From: Pisolithus tinctorius
Lineage: Eukaryota > Basidiomycota > Agaricomycetes > Boletales > Pisolithaceae
Length of the DNA stretch: 64,000 bases
Assembly: GCA_024663395.1 (NCBI GenBank)
Contig: JANFAH010000019.1
Span: 868,001-932,000, forward strand
Direction of reading: 5' to 3'
A model generated the notes under the pieces. It searched no databases, had not been told where the DNA came from, and saw only the letters and a program-made list of their open reading frames with translations. Each line of letters opens with the position of its first letter. Within the stretch, counting starts at the first letter, position 1. Shown here in pieces: positions 23,501-34,111 of the stretch. Both the position numbers and the translations under genes were made by a program.

Positions 23501-24690
23501 TCGCTTGTCTGTACATGGTTCCATCAGGTGTAGCATCTGTACCGAATGATAAGAACAATACCACCTTCGTGCCTTCTGACTGTGCACCCCATTTGTAGTA
23601 GCTTTGTCGCATTGCATTGCATATTTTCTCCTTGATGGTCTGCTGACTTCCCTCGTAGATCATCATAGTCCCTCATATCATGGTCGCTTGGACATAGCTT
23701 GGATGCCGATGTGTATAGTCACTTTCTCTAGGATAAAGTAGATGTAAGTATTGCTTTCCAGAATGAAAACAAAACCTTGGGCCATCAAGCCCAGTACCCA
23801 TGCTCGTAGTGCCTTGTTCCCATTGAATGGCTGTTCTAGCCTCATGCAGCCCTCAATTTGTGTCGAGTGTCGATGTTGTCATTCTTAGTACTGCAGTTGC
23901 CCAGATGTCAGTGGCTCTTCATTGTGTACTCTTGTATTCCCTAGAATGGCATAGATGTAAGTAAAACATTTTGAAATCTAAACGAACCTTTGAGCCTTCG
24001 AGCTCAATATCCCCCATCGTGCTTCATTTCCATAGAGCGGCCATTCTAGCCTTGTGTGGTCTTTGGTCTGTGTTGAGCATCGTCGTTGTCTCTCATATCG
24101 CGGTCACCATTCGTCGTAGACAGCTGGCTTCCCTAGAATAACACAGACATAAGTAAAATGTTTCAAAAACAAAACGAACCTCCGAGCTATCAAGCTTGGT
24201 ATCTGTGCTCCTAGTGCCTTGTCTCCACAGAATGCCTCTCCCTATCTTGTATGGCTGTTGATCTGTGCTAAGTAGGGTCGTCGTCATCGTTTCTGTCGCT
24301 CTGTTTGATGCTGCTGTTGCCCTTGCTCTGGTCGCCATTGCTCGTAATCGCGGTAACTTCCATACAGTATGCCACTTGCCCCATTCTTCGTATTCTTCGA
24401 TCACCGCAATCTTGCATAGTTGGCCTGTAACAGTAGAGTCATCAGTATGTAGTACTTGAATGCACGTGGCCACAACGTGCTGAGCAGTCACGTGACTCCG
24501 CTTAGTCAACATCGCTGGACTTCCTCTACAAGTCCTAATACTGAGTGCATGCGTCGATTCTCCTGACGGACTCTTGAATAAAATATATATTGCTGGCACC
24601 ATGCTGCCATGGAACATTTCAAGTGCGAGGTCATCCACCCTTGCCATGTGCTTCAACATTTCAATTTGCAAAACTTCTTCCAGCGGCTTC
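20600..24690 (-). repeat. E body: array of diverged units with intron-like cores
   Basis: At least nine similar cores occur near 21540, 22210, 22475, 22745, 22955, 23265, 23725, 23940 and 24133, spaced about 190-660 bp. On the minus strand each reads as a roughly 50-60-nt stretch starting at GT, T-rich, with CTTAC (or CTTAT) 9-16 bases before a TAG, like a fungal intron. The flanking exon-like DNA also repeats, with a recurring coding theme (STDQR..HKA.MA..W then LDSS/LDGP). Open frames at 24093-24671 and 22755-23666 run through some cores. No family is recognised. Confidence 0.55.
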
Positions 24691-24699
24691 CTTCATATG

Positions 24700-26260
24700 A
24701 CGAGCCTTGATGGCTCCTTGATCTGAATTCTTCTTGCAATAACCTTCAACTTATGTGATTCATGTGCTGCAGCACTCTGTGTGAGTCAATGATCTCCTTG
24801 TATGCCAAACTTTCCACTTCAAGACTGCCTGCGAGTGCTTTGAGCCCTTCGACTTCAACTCCTGTGGGCTTCAGGTGTTCTTCAAGCCTTTCAGCTTCAA
24901 ATTTGAGCAGAATCTTTGACCTGAATAGGTTGTTGGTTAACTGATGCATATATCTGCTGACTGCAGGAACTCTGAGGCCACTCCTTTCACTGCCTTGACC
25001 TCTTAGGTAGGACTCCTGTAGTGACACACCAGTAGCCATCAGAGAGACTCGATACGAACAAAAAGAAAAACCCCTTTGAGTGTTGTCATTCGCTTTGAAT
25101 TCGAATGGGACTTTCGTTGTGAGTGGTTCCTCCACCAATGCAGGTTTGACTCACTCGAGTTCTACTGCTTCCTGTAACTCAGTAGTCAGTATTCTGTTCG
25201 TACTCAAGGAAAACTCTCCCATCTCAAAACAGGTTGCTGCAGCTGCTTCAACGAGCCTGCCAGGGCTTTGGTCTTCACTCTTTGTCTTCTCGGATGAACT
25301 TGATGGCTGCATGTGACTTGTCGAAGCTACTTTGGGTACTTTCTTGCATTCTATGTATCTTGATAACTCTGTAGATCCCTGTACACTGGTCATCAGCAAG
25401 TCGTGTGTAGCTGTAGGCAGAAAACACTTTGTAGACGGATGTTGCTTGTCCAAACTCAATTCTGGGTCACTTCGTGGCTCATAGTAGTCTCCTGTGCTTG
25501 TTTGCGCTCGCTCCAAGCAAAATCCTTTGTGTAGTAGTCGTGTTGCTGTGTATGTTACTTGCTGCATGGGCCATGGATTGTTCGAGTGTCGCTGTCGATC
25601 ATCATGTCGCATTTTCCGAATGATTTTGCGCTGGAATTCCTTGTCAAAGCCTTGTAAATAGAGGTCTTCGAGCTTGTCAGCCTCAAGTTGCTTCGAAACC
25701 CATAGATACATTGCTAAATCTAGAAAATATAGTCTGTAGTTCATCAGTTCTTCCTCTGTATGAACTTCTCTTCTTGCTTGGCTGTCAACAAGGCTGTAAA
25801 TGTCATTCCTCAAATACTGTCGATCCATTTTCCAGGACCCAGGATACAAATGTGCAATGGCCACTATGAATTCAGGCCAACTCAGGTGATCTTCAACAAA
25901 CTCATACCACAAGTCTGAGATTTCACCACTTGCATACCAGCAAGCCCATTTCACCCATTCTTGGTCATCAAAGCAATTCTCACACTCGCAAAGACTTCAA
26001 ACCTCTTTGAAATACCTAAAAAGGTCAGCTGCACACCCTGAGAACCATGGTGCATCCCTTGAATGCCTCGGTGGCATTCCCTCGAGTTCTCTCAGCGCAT
26101 TCTCACGACTTCTTCGCAGAAATTCAACTATTAATTTGCCTTTGGACTTGCTTCTTGGCTTGAGGGATCTTCGACTTCAACACTTGCTCAACATTTGCTG
26201 CTCGAAAAATAGCTCTGAAATTTTCCCAAATTCCTGAGCGTAGACTGTAACTATAATCAA
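24700..26260 (-). pseudogene. gag: E gag, gypsy-type capsid protein with stops
   Basis: Minus-strand reading shows the gag pattern common in basidiomycete gypsy elements: an APWFSG...DLFRYF segment (about 26060), a WVKWACWYAS segment (about 25950), then an AHLYPG core (about 25850) and helices through 25600. The main open segment is 25954-25151, and a second, 25138-24746, lies in the same frame, separated by a TGA that could come from CGA. A further stop sits near 26005. No zinc knuckle was found. It resembles F gag rather than the chromA/B/C gag. Confidence 0.75.
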
Positions 26261-26350
26261 GACTCTGAATACTTAGCTTGTCCAACTCAACCCAGCAAAA
26301 ACTTCATTCAGTGATAAAATGGTGGCTTCTTTCCCCAAAATGAACAGAAC

Positions 26351-26370
26351 CCCCCTTGCAGTGGGCTCCA
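26351..26370 (-). promoter_or_regulatory. Candidate tRNA primer binding site of E
   Basis: On the minus strand, TGGAGCCCACTGCAAGG begins two bases after the 5' LTR end. The TGG start fits pairing to a tRNA 3' CCA. Element F has TGGAGCCCACCACAAGG at the same place (51496-51515). The cognate tRNA is not identified. Confidence 0.5.
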
Positions 26371-26372
26371 GA

Positions 26373-26840
26373 TGTAGGAATAGGTTAAAGAAGGAACCTA
26401 TAATTAGTAAATGTCAGTAATGGGCAAGTATAATGCTCGACCCAAGAGGGAGGTTCTCTCTGGAGAAATGAAGTGTAGTAAAAATGTAAAAATGCGAACT
26501 AGAAGAGAAAACTTAGCTCTGCCTGTCTAATAACTGTTGCCAGTCCTCCTGGCACTTTGGGTACTCCCCAAAGTAATAAATCTAACTTCGAACTCTTGCT
26601 GAAATGCAAGACAAAATCACCCTGCTACTGAGGGCCTGTGACATGTACTGGTTGTTTTGGTAAACTGAACTCATGTGAACACAGCGCACATGCTTAGTCA
26701 GCAATGTGGCTGCTCGCCACTAAGTCCAGTGGTACAACACAAAAAACAAAAACAAGGAAATAAAACAAAGAAAAACTCTCCACCCCCTGAACCCTTGACC
26801 CAGACTGTTTCTCCTAGGGAACTCAAACTCGTTCCCTACA
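26373..26840 (-). repeat. 5' LTR of E
   Basis: 468 bp, TGTAGGA...TTCCCTACA, partner of 20130-20597. Confidence 0.88.
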
Positions 26841-26844
26841 ACAG

Positions 26845-27530
26845 CATCCACTATGGCATCATGTGGACCAAAGTTAGTTGTGAGCTCTTGTAAGAACTCA
26901 TGGTAGTCATCCATCCAGAGTGGGCAGTCATAGTTGTCAGGATTTAGTAGGTCTGGCTCAAACCAAGCCAGAGCCATACCCTTAAGGTAAGACTGAGTGA
27001 AGGTGACCTTGGCTCTGTCAGAGCAGAATGCACAAGGGTGGTCTTGGAAGTTCAACTCACATTGTACGAGGAACTCGTGGAGTTTCTTAGGGTCAGAGCC
27101 ATCAAAGGTATCAGGCTCATGGACTTTGGTTTTCGGAGCGGAGTCCCCAGTGCATGAACTAGACCATGCAAGCACATGAACAGCTCTAGCAAGAGCTACA
27201 AGGGGATCCTCTGGCAGCTCAGCTGGGTCTTTGGGGACATTGCTGTCACCGCTGCCCCTGCCATCGGGATCACCATCAGGATAATCAGGGTTGGGGTTGG
27301 GTCCATCATCTCAGTTACAAGGAGGTGGAGTATGGAAGGCTGATGGGTGGAGGTTGGAGCGACCAGCTTGTGAAGTGCTTTTGCCCTCAGCACGAGAGTG
27401 GTGTCGAGCAGAGAAAGATTGGAACTGTTCAACGATGGAAGGGAGTCGATGTGGATTAGCTAGCACTACAGCAAGGTTCTCAGTGACCTCTCTCTGGGAT
27501 TGAGCTCAAGTTCTCAGAGTGGTGTAAGTT
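26845..27530 (-). pseudogene. gag: chromC1 gag, N-terminal part
   Basis: The clear segment 27175-26845 encodes the gag core homologous to chromA gag (DTFDGSDPKKLHEFLVQCEL). It ends at the E insertion and continues in phase at 20129. Upstream, 27196-27432 is a degenerate Pro/Asp-rich stretch. The start codon is not certain. Confidence 0.8.
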
Positions 27531-27565
27531 TTTTGGAGGACAGAAAACATGATCATACAAGTGTG

Positions 27566-27576
27566 AGTACGAATAT
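27566..27576 (-). promoter_or_regulatory. chromC1 primer binding site, predicted self-priming
   Basis: On the minus strand ATATTCGTACT lies two bases after the 5' LTR end. Its reverse complement, AGTACGAATAT, matches the LTR sites 27865-27875 (minus AGTACAAATAT) and 2371-2381 (minus AGTATGAATAT), each with one change at the same CpG. The ancestral LTR 11-mer would therefore pair perfectly. The site corresponds in position to 3953-3962 in chromA but differs in sequence. Confidence 0.72.
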
Positions 27577-27578
27577 AC

Positions 27579-28312
27579 TGTCAAGTCTGGGCCTACTCCG
27601 ACCAACTCTGACACTATATAAGGTCTAGAGGAAGGTCCGGAAGCAAGTCCAACACACAGGAACAGAACTCCGACTAGCAGAGGGATGGCAGGAACAAAGT
27701 CCACTGAGACAGAGGTGGAGCAGAGTGAGGGCATCGGGTTTAGCTCATGCACTACCCCCTTGCACAATCTCAGCCCTTGTATTTCAGAGGGAGAGTACAG
27801 ATGGAGTGTTGGAGATAACTCTGACAGGCAGAAGATGGAGAAAGAGGGAGTAGGAACTAAGTTGATATTTGTACTGCAGAACAGCAGAGTACAATACATG
27901 TTTTTATACTACTACAGAGGTACAGTAACTGGAATTGGAACTGACATACAGAGACTCATAAATTTTCAAGTAAAACTTCCTGGATGATGAATGAAGGGTA
28001 GATGGAGGACACACAAATGGGTAACACAGAACATCCAAAAAAGGAAACAGTCCAGGTGCTGGACCATGTGGTGCACGTGCTGTGGAGTTCCTGACTGTGC
28101 ACTGTCAGGGAGAAGTCTGAAGGTAGTCACATGACCCCTCAGAGGACGGTCCACTCGGTCTGGTAAGAGAGCAACACAAGTCCGACAGCAGTCAGAGTGG
28201 AGATGGTTTGCAACTGACAGAAGCTGGGCAGAGTTGGTGCAGAGTGAGTGAATGACTGGCAGAAATGGGTGTGGAGTGAGTAAGGACCTATAATGAATGC
28301 ATGGTTATGACA
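27579..28312 (-). repeat. 5' LTR of chromC1
   Basis: 734 bp, TG...CA. Same length as the chromC2 LTR (60479-61212). A minus-strand TATAAAAA box lies near 27898-27908. CTTAG follows at 28313-28317. Confidence 0.88.
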
Positions 28313-28705
28313 CTTAGTGAAATGAGCATCTGAAGGATGGAGTGCTGTAGAAACATGTAGGGTGTGAGGATCCTCTCCAAATTTGGAAGGAAGAATCATG
28401 GGGCTGAGCACTTTAAGCGAGTGTGATAATGGAGTCGATATCTTTGGAAATGGTGGAGATACAATGAAAACCGGAATGCCGTACACAGGTGCTAAAAACT
28501 TTTAATGCATGCTTAACTCGCTTCCTCTTTTCTCTTTAGCACTGATGACTCGTTCTTGTGCAAAGGATGACTGCTTATGTCTGGCAGTCTTTCTATGCAT
28601 GAGGCCTTTAGTCTTCATCTGCATGCATGGGCATTATGCACAACTCGTCAACAAGTTAGGCAGAGTCAGCTGTAACCATGTCCACAACACCTTTGGTGTG
28701 TGACA
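28313..28705 (-). mobile_element. D4, right fragment (5' end of D)
   Basis: Continuation of the D copy at 1661-2116, ending in ...GTGTGACA at 28705, the reverse of the D start. Highly CpG-depleted compared with D1. The next bases are CCAG; the left target copy is outside the window. Confidence 0.85.
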
Positions 28706-29287
28706 CCAGCTGACTTGCAGAGTTTATCTGGACTGCTGGAACTGAATCTAACATTTCTGGGAGCCATATGAAAGTTCAAAATGTTGTAGGCACCATGGGG
28801 ATTACACCGATGTTTGAGAATGATTTTGGTACCAGTGATAAAACTAGAACATGGCTGGTGCTGCTGGCAGGCACCTTGTTTACCACACCAGAATGCAGTC
28901 ACAACTGGTGGGTTTTGCTGTGCAGAGTCAATTGTCAGGCAGATGTGCAGATGTCGCAAAAAGCGTCTCATTTTTGGGCTGGAGTGACCTTGTAAAGAAG
29001 GTGATTGTATTACACAATATTTTTTCAGCAGTCATCATGCAGGATGTGCAAGTGCATACATAATGTAAATGGGCACTTAGTGGAATGACTGTCAACTGCC
29101 ATACATTACTCCCACCAAAATATGTTCAATAGTTAAACCAGTACATTCAATATTGTAAATCACAGCATCACCAGAGTGAGGATTTGTATTGTGCTTATGT
29201 AAGCCTGTTGAATGGTGTATGTTAGCTGGCAAATTCACCACACCACTCAAGCACCCACCACCTGCACACCTAAGGTTAAACAGCACT
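28706..29287. other. Stretch upstream of the 29288 gene, no recognised element
   Basis: I see no long conserved frame and no copy of the repeats above. It is presumably promoter and 5' flank of the plus-strand gene at 29288; no clear TATA box was chosen. Confidence 0.4.
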
Positions 29288-30331
29288 ATGTCTACTGCCA
29301 ACACCAGCACCTTCATCCCAGCACAATTGACTGCCAACATCCAGCCAGTCATCACTGCTGAAAATGCCAAGCAGATGGTTGAGGAGGCTGCCAGGGTTAC
29401 AATGCAGGAACTAAAAGGGCTTCAGGGCCAGGATGGTATGCACTGGTGCAAAGTGGCTCAGCTTGTGTGGGCCCAGCTGGTAAGTGAAATTGCAGCCATG
29501 ACATCTGTTCCTGACATCTATGTAGGGAATGGTCTGCATGGTTGTTGAACATCTACCCCTGGCATTCAAGATCCCTCTGCATCTTATTGCTATTGATATG
29601 CACACGGCTGACCCAGCAATAATCTTGGCAATGCAGATGTGGCCCCCTTTCAACCAGATGATGATGGCACAAGAGGCCAATGTGAAGGATCATCCATGGT
29701 ATTGCCTTCATCACCAGCCTAAGTCTCACCCATATTACAAGGTCATGGAGGAGCTTACTGGGCCTTCATTGAGGGCTGAGCACCAGGCACAGCCAGTGGA
29801 TAAGGGGAAGGGGAAAGAGTTGGGTACTGATGAGGCTCAAGGGATTTGGCTTCCAGGTGAGCACTGATTCTGACAATGGCAATTGGGTAGACCACTGACA
29901 TGGGATCTGAACATGCACCCACAGACACTATGGCTAAGACTACTGGAGTTGTGATGCAGAAGCCGGGAAATGAAGAGGATCAGAACAGGGAGAAGGCATG
30001 GGGCCATAGCCAGTCAAGATGTGGCTGGCCAGCAGCCAAGCCTGTCGAGGCCAGTGATCAGACAAGTAGAGGCCAGAGCCAGTCAAGGAGACCAATGAAG
30101 AAGGTGAAACCAGTCAACAAGGATGTGCAGGACTGGCAAGACATCAACAACCCTCCTGAGTCTTTGGAGGTAGTGCCAGAAGCTGAGTGGTGTGTGAGAT
30201 GCCAGGACAGGAGTTGGCCCTGTACAGTGCTAGCTGGCAGGGCATGCTGGCAATGCCACTGTACAAAATACTCATGCAGCTTGTTCAAGGGGAGGGGAGA
30301 CAAGTCCAAGATGCAGCAAAAAGCCTCCTGA
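29288..30331 (+). CDS. Three-exon gene, protein with CX2CX6C-X7-CX2CX6C cysteine cluster
   Basis: Join 29288-29479, 29526-29856, 29925-30331: 930 bases, 309 aa, one open frame. Introns are GTAAGT...TGTAG (46 nt, phase 0) and GTGAGC...CACAG with a CTGAC branch-like site (68 nt, phase 1). The N-terminal half is helical and Gln/Ala-rich; the middle is basic and Gly/Ser/Lys-rich. The C-terminus has CX2CX6C-X7-CX2CX6C (about 30190-30285), with spacing close to the Zn(II)2Cys6 motif, and resembles the cysteine part of the antisense proteins in chromA/B/C, although here it is C-terminal. No LTR flanks it. Function unknown; whether it is a host gene or a relic is open. Confidence 0.7.
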
Positions 30332-30486
30332 TCAAGGCCTCACTGGCAATGATCCCCAGAAGACACCACCAGCCTTCCCACCATTTCAACATTTGCTGTG
30401 CCAGCTCCATTGACTGGTCAATGAGCCAAATGTCAAAGGGCACCAAGCTGAAATCAATCTGCCAGTCCATCCAAAATAACAAGCCA

Positions 30487-31026
30487 TCATTCGTTGGCCT
30501 TGTCCTCCTTCATTAATGAGTGAGAGAATTTCTCAGCAGTCGAAAGGAGGTGTGGCACCTGTGCTTTGATAGGTTGGACAGGAACCCCAGGATTCTGAGC
30601 ATGCCAGGAGGAACTATTTGCTGAGGATTTCACATTCTCGACAAAGCTTGTGACAGGGTTGATTGTGCACTCATCACTCTGTAGTTGGTTGGGGGAGGAG
30701 GAAGTCCAAGTCAAGGCAGTACCCAGGCCACTGAGTTGACCAGCGGTTGACATGTTGCTTGAGCTTGACCTTACCTCTGCATTCTGTAGCCCATTGAGTA
30801 AAGAGGCCAGCCAAGCCAAGGTAGTGACCAGGCCACTGAGGTGACTGGCAGGTACATTGCTTGCACACAAACTTGCCTCAGCAGTCTGCAGCTCATTGAG
30901 TGAAGGGACTGGCCAAACCAAGGTAGTGTCCAGGCCACTGGGTAGACCAGAGGTTGGCAAAGTGTAATTGACTGGTGGAATGTTGGTGGCAGGCAGGCTG
31001 AACGATGGTCTATATGTTGAAGACAT
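30487..31026 (-). CDS. Hypothetical 179-aa protein with three internal repeats
   Basis: A single open frame, convergent with the 29288 gene. The N-terminal two thirds contain three copies of a roughly 35-residue unit with the pattern SGLxTTLxWxxSxLNxLQxAE (near 30940, 30840 and 30720). The rest is Ser/Asn-rich and low in charge, ending in a Lys/Glu tail. No signal peptide or known domain is seen. Repeats preserved in phase favour real coding, but it is unsupported by homology I can recall. Confidence 0.45.
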   Translation of the reverse strand: MSSTYRPSFSLPATNIPPVNYTLPTSGLPSGLDTTLVWPVPSLNELQTAEASLCASNVPASHLSGLVTTLAWLASLLNGLQNAEVRSSSSNMSTAGQLSGLGTALTWTSSSPNQLQSDECTINPVTSFVENVKSSANSSSWHAQNPGVPVQPIKAQVPHLLSTAEKFSHSLMKEDKANE

Positions 31027-31038
31027 GCTGAGGTAAGG

Positions 31039-31345
31039 TCAGGGACACCATCTATGATATGGATGGAAGTATGTGACTGACAAATTATTTGCAGGGATTA
31101 ATGTGGTTATCTCATTATGAGCAGATGCACCTGCTGGGCTCATGCAGTTGAGCAGAAAATTTGAAGGAAGCAAAATATATATTACCATAACTAAGGCTGG
31201 TGAGGGGGTTATCTTCACTGTTGAGCATATCAAGAAATGAAATAGGATTAGACAGAGCCATATCAGACAGTTGAGAATCATCGCCAGCATGGTCCATACT
31301 AACAGTACTATGAGAGTGGAGGGGAGAGGTCTGAGAGGAAGACAC
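31039..31345 (-). CDS. Small two-exon hypothetical gene, 83 aa
   Basis: Exons 31345-31186 and 31130-31039 (160 + 92 nt, in frame) with a GTAATA...CAGCAG intron of 55 nt, phase 1. The protein is Ser/Asp-rich, starting MSSSQTSPLHS. The donor is non-consensus at position 4, so the model is tentative. It could be a 5' part of the gene at 30487-31026 if further splicing exists. Confidence 0.35.
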
Positions 31346-31437
31346 TGATGCACCAGAATATTTTCATGCTGGCAGGATATGTGTTGATCATTCATGCCAC
31401 TCGAAAGTCCAATATCACTGTGACATTGGCACAACAC

Positions 31438-32740
31438 AATATTTATTGATTGACATCATGCATGCCTTGCATTTGAATCACATGGACACAGCCAACAACA
31501 CCATATGTTCAGGGCACCTAGAGTCTCAGTTGTAAGCCATGTTGCCACACCAAAACCAGACAACAGATAGTACCTTCAGACAATTTTGTGGAACGAGGGC
31601 ATGCAACACCATGACACACAATCATGCTGCACCATATCACATCACGTGTGCATGGTGGTGAGATAGGGTTCTACCAGTGGACAACATACAGTATAGGGTA
31701 CCTGGAACTACAATGTATGGTTCATCACTGTCATACCATCAATGAGTTACTTACCAAGAACATCCAATGTCCATACTTTATATGACCTTTGAGTGGTGTG
31801 GTAATCTTGCACCAGCTATGTGGTACATGCCACAACTATGCTCAGGATAGATCAGTGACAGTTAGACCTACTGGGATACCAAGCAAGATTGCCTCTACAC
31901 AGCAGGAATGCATTGAGTTTCAGAGAAATTAGTGTGAAATTTGCTGAAAACCTATGGGCAATAGTAAGCATTCAAATACACATGTTTACTATGCTCAGTC
32001 ACAATGACAGTTGCAACACACCATGATTGAGACAATGAAGAATTTCATGGAGCCAATTCCAATGCTTGCAGCATATCATTAGCAGGTGGGTGGAAACAAG
32101 AGGAAGACAGGCATTTGACTGTACCCATAAAACTGATAAATGTGTATTGCATGTTCAGCATACAGACGTATAGAGCATGGCTGGTCCAATTGCTTAATTC
32201 CCACTGTGTATGTGTAGTGTTTTCGAGAAGCTTATGATATTTCATTTAGAAAATAGGGGTTGAGTGTGGGTGCCCACACCCTGTTACCATGAGGTATTTA
32301 CATATGTTTATACCTGAGCTAAGTAGCATAGTTGGCTTATCCAAAGTCTGTCAATCACTGCATGCTTCGAGTGAGTCTTTTATACAAACTGGCTTGCCCT
32401 TTCGAAGCATGGCTAAATATTTACAGTGAAGAAGAAACCATCCAAGGCTAAATGCTCACAGTCAGACTGTAGTGATTGTCAGCAGCTTGCTACTCAATGT
32501 TGGTTCTCAAAGCCTGGGTATGTATAATCACCCATCCACACAGTTGGCACTCTGATGCTATTACACAGGGTCCACAAGGCACAGAATGAAAAGGCATGCC
32601 TCTGAGTTGCAAGGTAAGTACAGGGCGAGCACCAACAATTTTTGACCCAATAAAACTTACTGCATGGTTTGTAGGACAAGACTCCAGTAGGCATTCCTTG
32701 CAACTTTGAATGAGGTGCCACTGATCTGATGTTATAGGCA
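31438..32740. other. No gene recognised
   Basis: CpG-poor, with only short frames on both strands and no match to the repeats in this window. A CT-poor, A/C-rich texture suggests old decayed sequence. Confidence 0.4.
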
Positions 32741-32774
32741 GTGAGAATCATCAAAGTGCTCTCAGCAGACTGCT

Positions 32775-33128
32775 GTGTCAGTGGAAACTCTCACTCCCAT
32801 CAAGCATACTGCTGCTCTGTCAGCAGAAACTCTCACTCCCATCAGGCATGCTATAGAGCTATGGCATGTGGACTGGCAGCCAGAAGACCGATGGCCAGAC
32901 AAGTTGGAGATCTTGAAGGAATCTGTACACTTGAAGTCTGATCCTGCAGCACTCAGTTGCTTCTGGGCAGGAATGAGGGCCCATATCAAGGAAGCAAAGG
33001 AGATTTTATCCCACTTTCATGGGATTTCTCATGGTGTGCAGATGGAAGTGCCTTCCACTGTGTTAGGAAGTTTCTATGACATGTGTGTTAATGTAGCTTC
33101 AGAAGTGAAGTTCTTTGAGATGTCACTA
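32775..33128 (+). pseudogene. Weak open frame with internal duplication
   Basis: The frame opens at 32775 and runs on into the dispersed repeat at 33129. A direct repeat of about 50 bp, each with RGAAACTCTCACTCCCATCA, lies at 32780-32855. The middle (helical, Glu/Lys/His) looks protein-like, but I recognise no domain. It may be a degenerate upstream exon of a neighbouring gene or transposon. Confidence 0.25.
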
Positions 33129-33706
33129 TCAGCCTTCCAAGTACTGATTAGTCCCAGAACACATCAGGCATGGGGGGGAAACAGTCCAGGAAATGACTGA
33201 CAGCAGGTTTTTTAAGGGACTGATGATTCTGAGAGCATGTTATACTGATGGCACTGTGGTGGCCACCAGTATTTGATAAGAATTCCTTGAGAAAATGACC
33301 ATGTGAGCTAGAGAGATGATTTCATGAGTTGTGGTAAAAGCAGGAGGATTAATGGTACAAGTCCAATGTTTGTCATTGTTTACATGCTGACAAATCATCT
33401 GGATGATCATGTGGTTTATTATGTAATCATATTTTCCCATCCTCCATGCCCTCAATCCCATCAAAAGGTCACCTTTCACTATTTCACCAGTCAGGGACAA
33501 AAGTGTTGCAATGCACTTTTCTGAAAGAATAGGGTGTATCTCAGCATGTATTGCTTTGTTTTGACTGAACCTTAGTGCTCTGGAAGGCTTAGAGTCCCCC
33601 CTTCCCAATGGTATAGGTATCGTGATTATCTGTGAAGAATAGCCCGAGCTACATCAGCTACAAATCACACCTCACAAACATTGCAACACTTTTGTCCCTC
33701 ACTGTA
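33129..33706 (+). repeat. Dispersed repeat R1, copy 1, with MITE-like inverted ends
   Basis: Shared with 53088-53555 from TCAGCCTTCCAAG to CCCTCACTGTA. The last roughly 220 bp begin near 33489 with CAGTCAGGGACAAAAGTG and end with its near-perfect inverse before TA, which resembles Tc1/mariner-type termini. The copy at 53088 has about a 100-bp deletion in the middle. No transposase frame. Confidence 0.6.
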
Positions 33707-34111
33707 TTTTGTGAGTCTCACGACTGCCAATCTATGTACATACCTTCATTCAGAGTGTGTACACACTACATCTATAACAGAATACCTACATATACTAGTA
33801 CTAGATGGTACATACTACTGGCTAGAAAGTACATATCATGAGTAGGAGTCTTTAGCAATACTCAAAGTATATACCACCTAGCAACTTGCACATTGTATAC
33901 AAGTAACCACTGATGACAAATTACTGGCCACTTCCATTTCAACTCAAGACCAGGTTATAAGGTATGAAGGAGTCCTCTCGCTGGATGGAGGTATATCACA
34001 TAATTGCATTGACACAATTTATCTACAGTAATTCAGCTTTAGCTACTTGGGACCACAACTTGTCAGAACTACTGGCCATGGAAGAAGGCTCCATATGACT
34101 GAGGATATCAT
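33707..34111. other. No gene recognised
   Basis: AT-richer spacer between R1 and the minus-strand gene ending at 34112. No conserved frame seen. Confidence 0.4.

Larger units (their letters stand above)
20130..26840 (-). mobile_element. E, LTR retrotransposon with gag but no recognisable pol
   Basis: Two 468-bp LTRs (20130-20597 and 26373-26840), starting TGTAGGA and ending TTCCCTACA, flank 5.8 kb. The gag strand and a TGG-starting PBS (26351-26370) set minus orientation. Target copies are ACGG (20126-20129) and ACAG (26841-26844), one CpG change apart; removing E rejoins chromC1 gag in frame. The body holds gag (24690-26260) and then about 4 kb with an array of intron-like repeats and no RT or integrase motif. 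Probably non-autonomous. Confidence 0.85.
2117..28312 (-). mobile_element. chromC1, Ty3/gypsy chromovirus (interrupted by chromA and E)
   Basis: A minus-oriented LTR retrotransposon. In its own order: 5' LTR 27579-28312, self-primer-type PBS 27566-27576, gag (about 27530-26845, then 20129-19531), pol (about 19440-15819), antisense gene (3013-3364 plus 14792-15622), PPT and 3' LTR 2117-2818. Both ends are flanked by CTTAG. chromA (3365-14786) and E (20130-26840) lie inside and are younger. The pol frame holds many stops and frameshifts, and the two LTRs differ by many CpG transitions and a roughly 32-bp deletion, so it is an old, dead copy. Confidence 0.9.

Noticed and set aside
20130..26840. 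E as a normal host multi-exon gene
   Set aside because: It is bounded by paired 468-bp LTRs with a target duplication and splits chromC1 gag.
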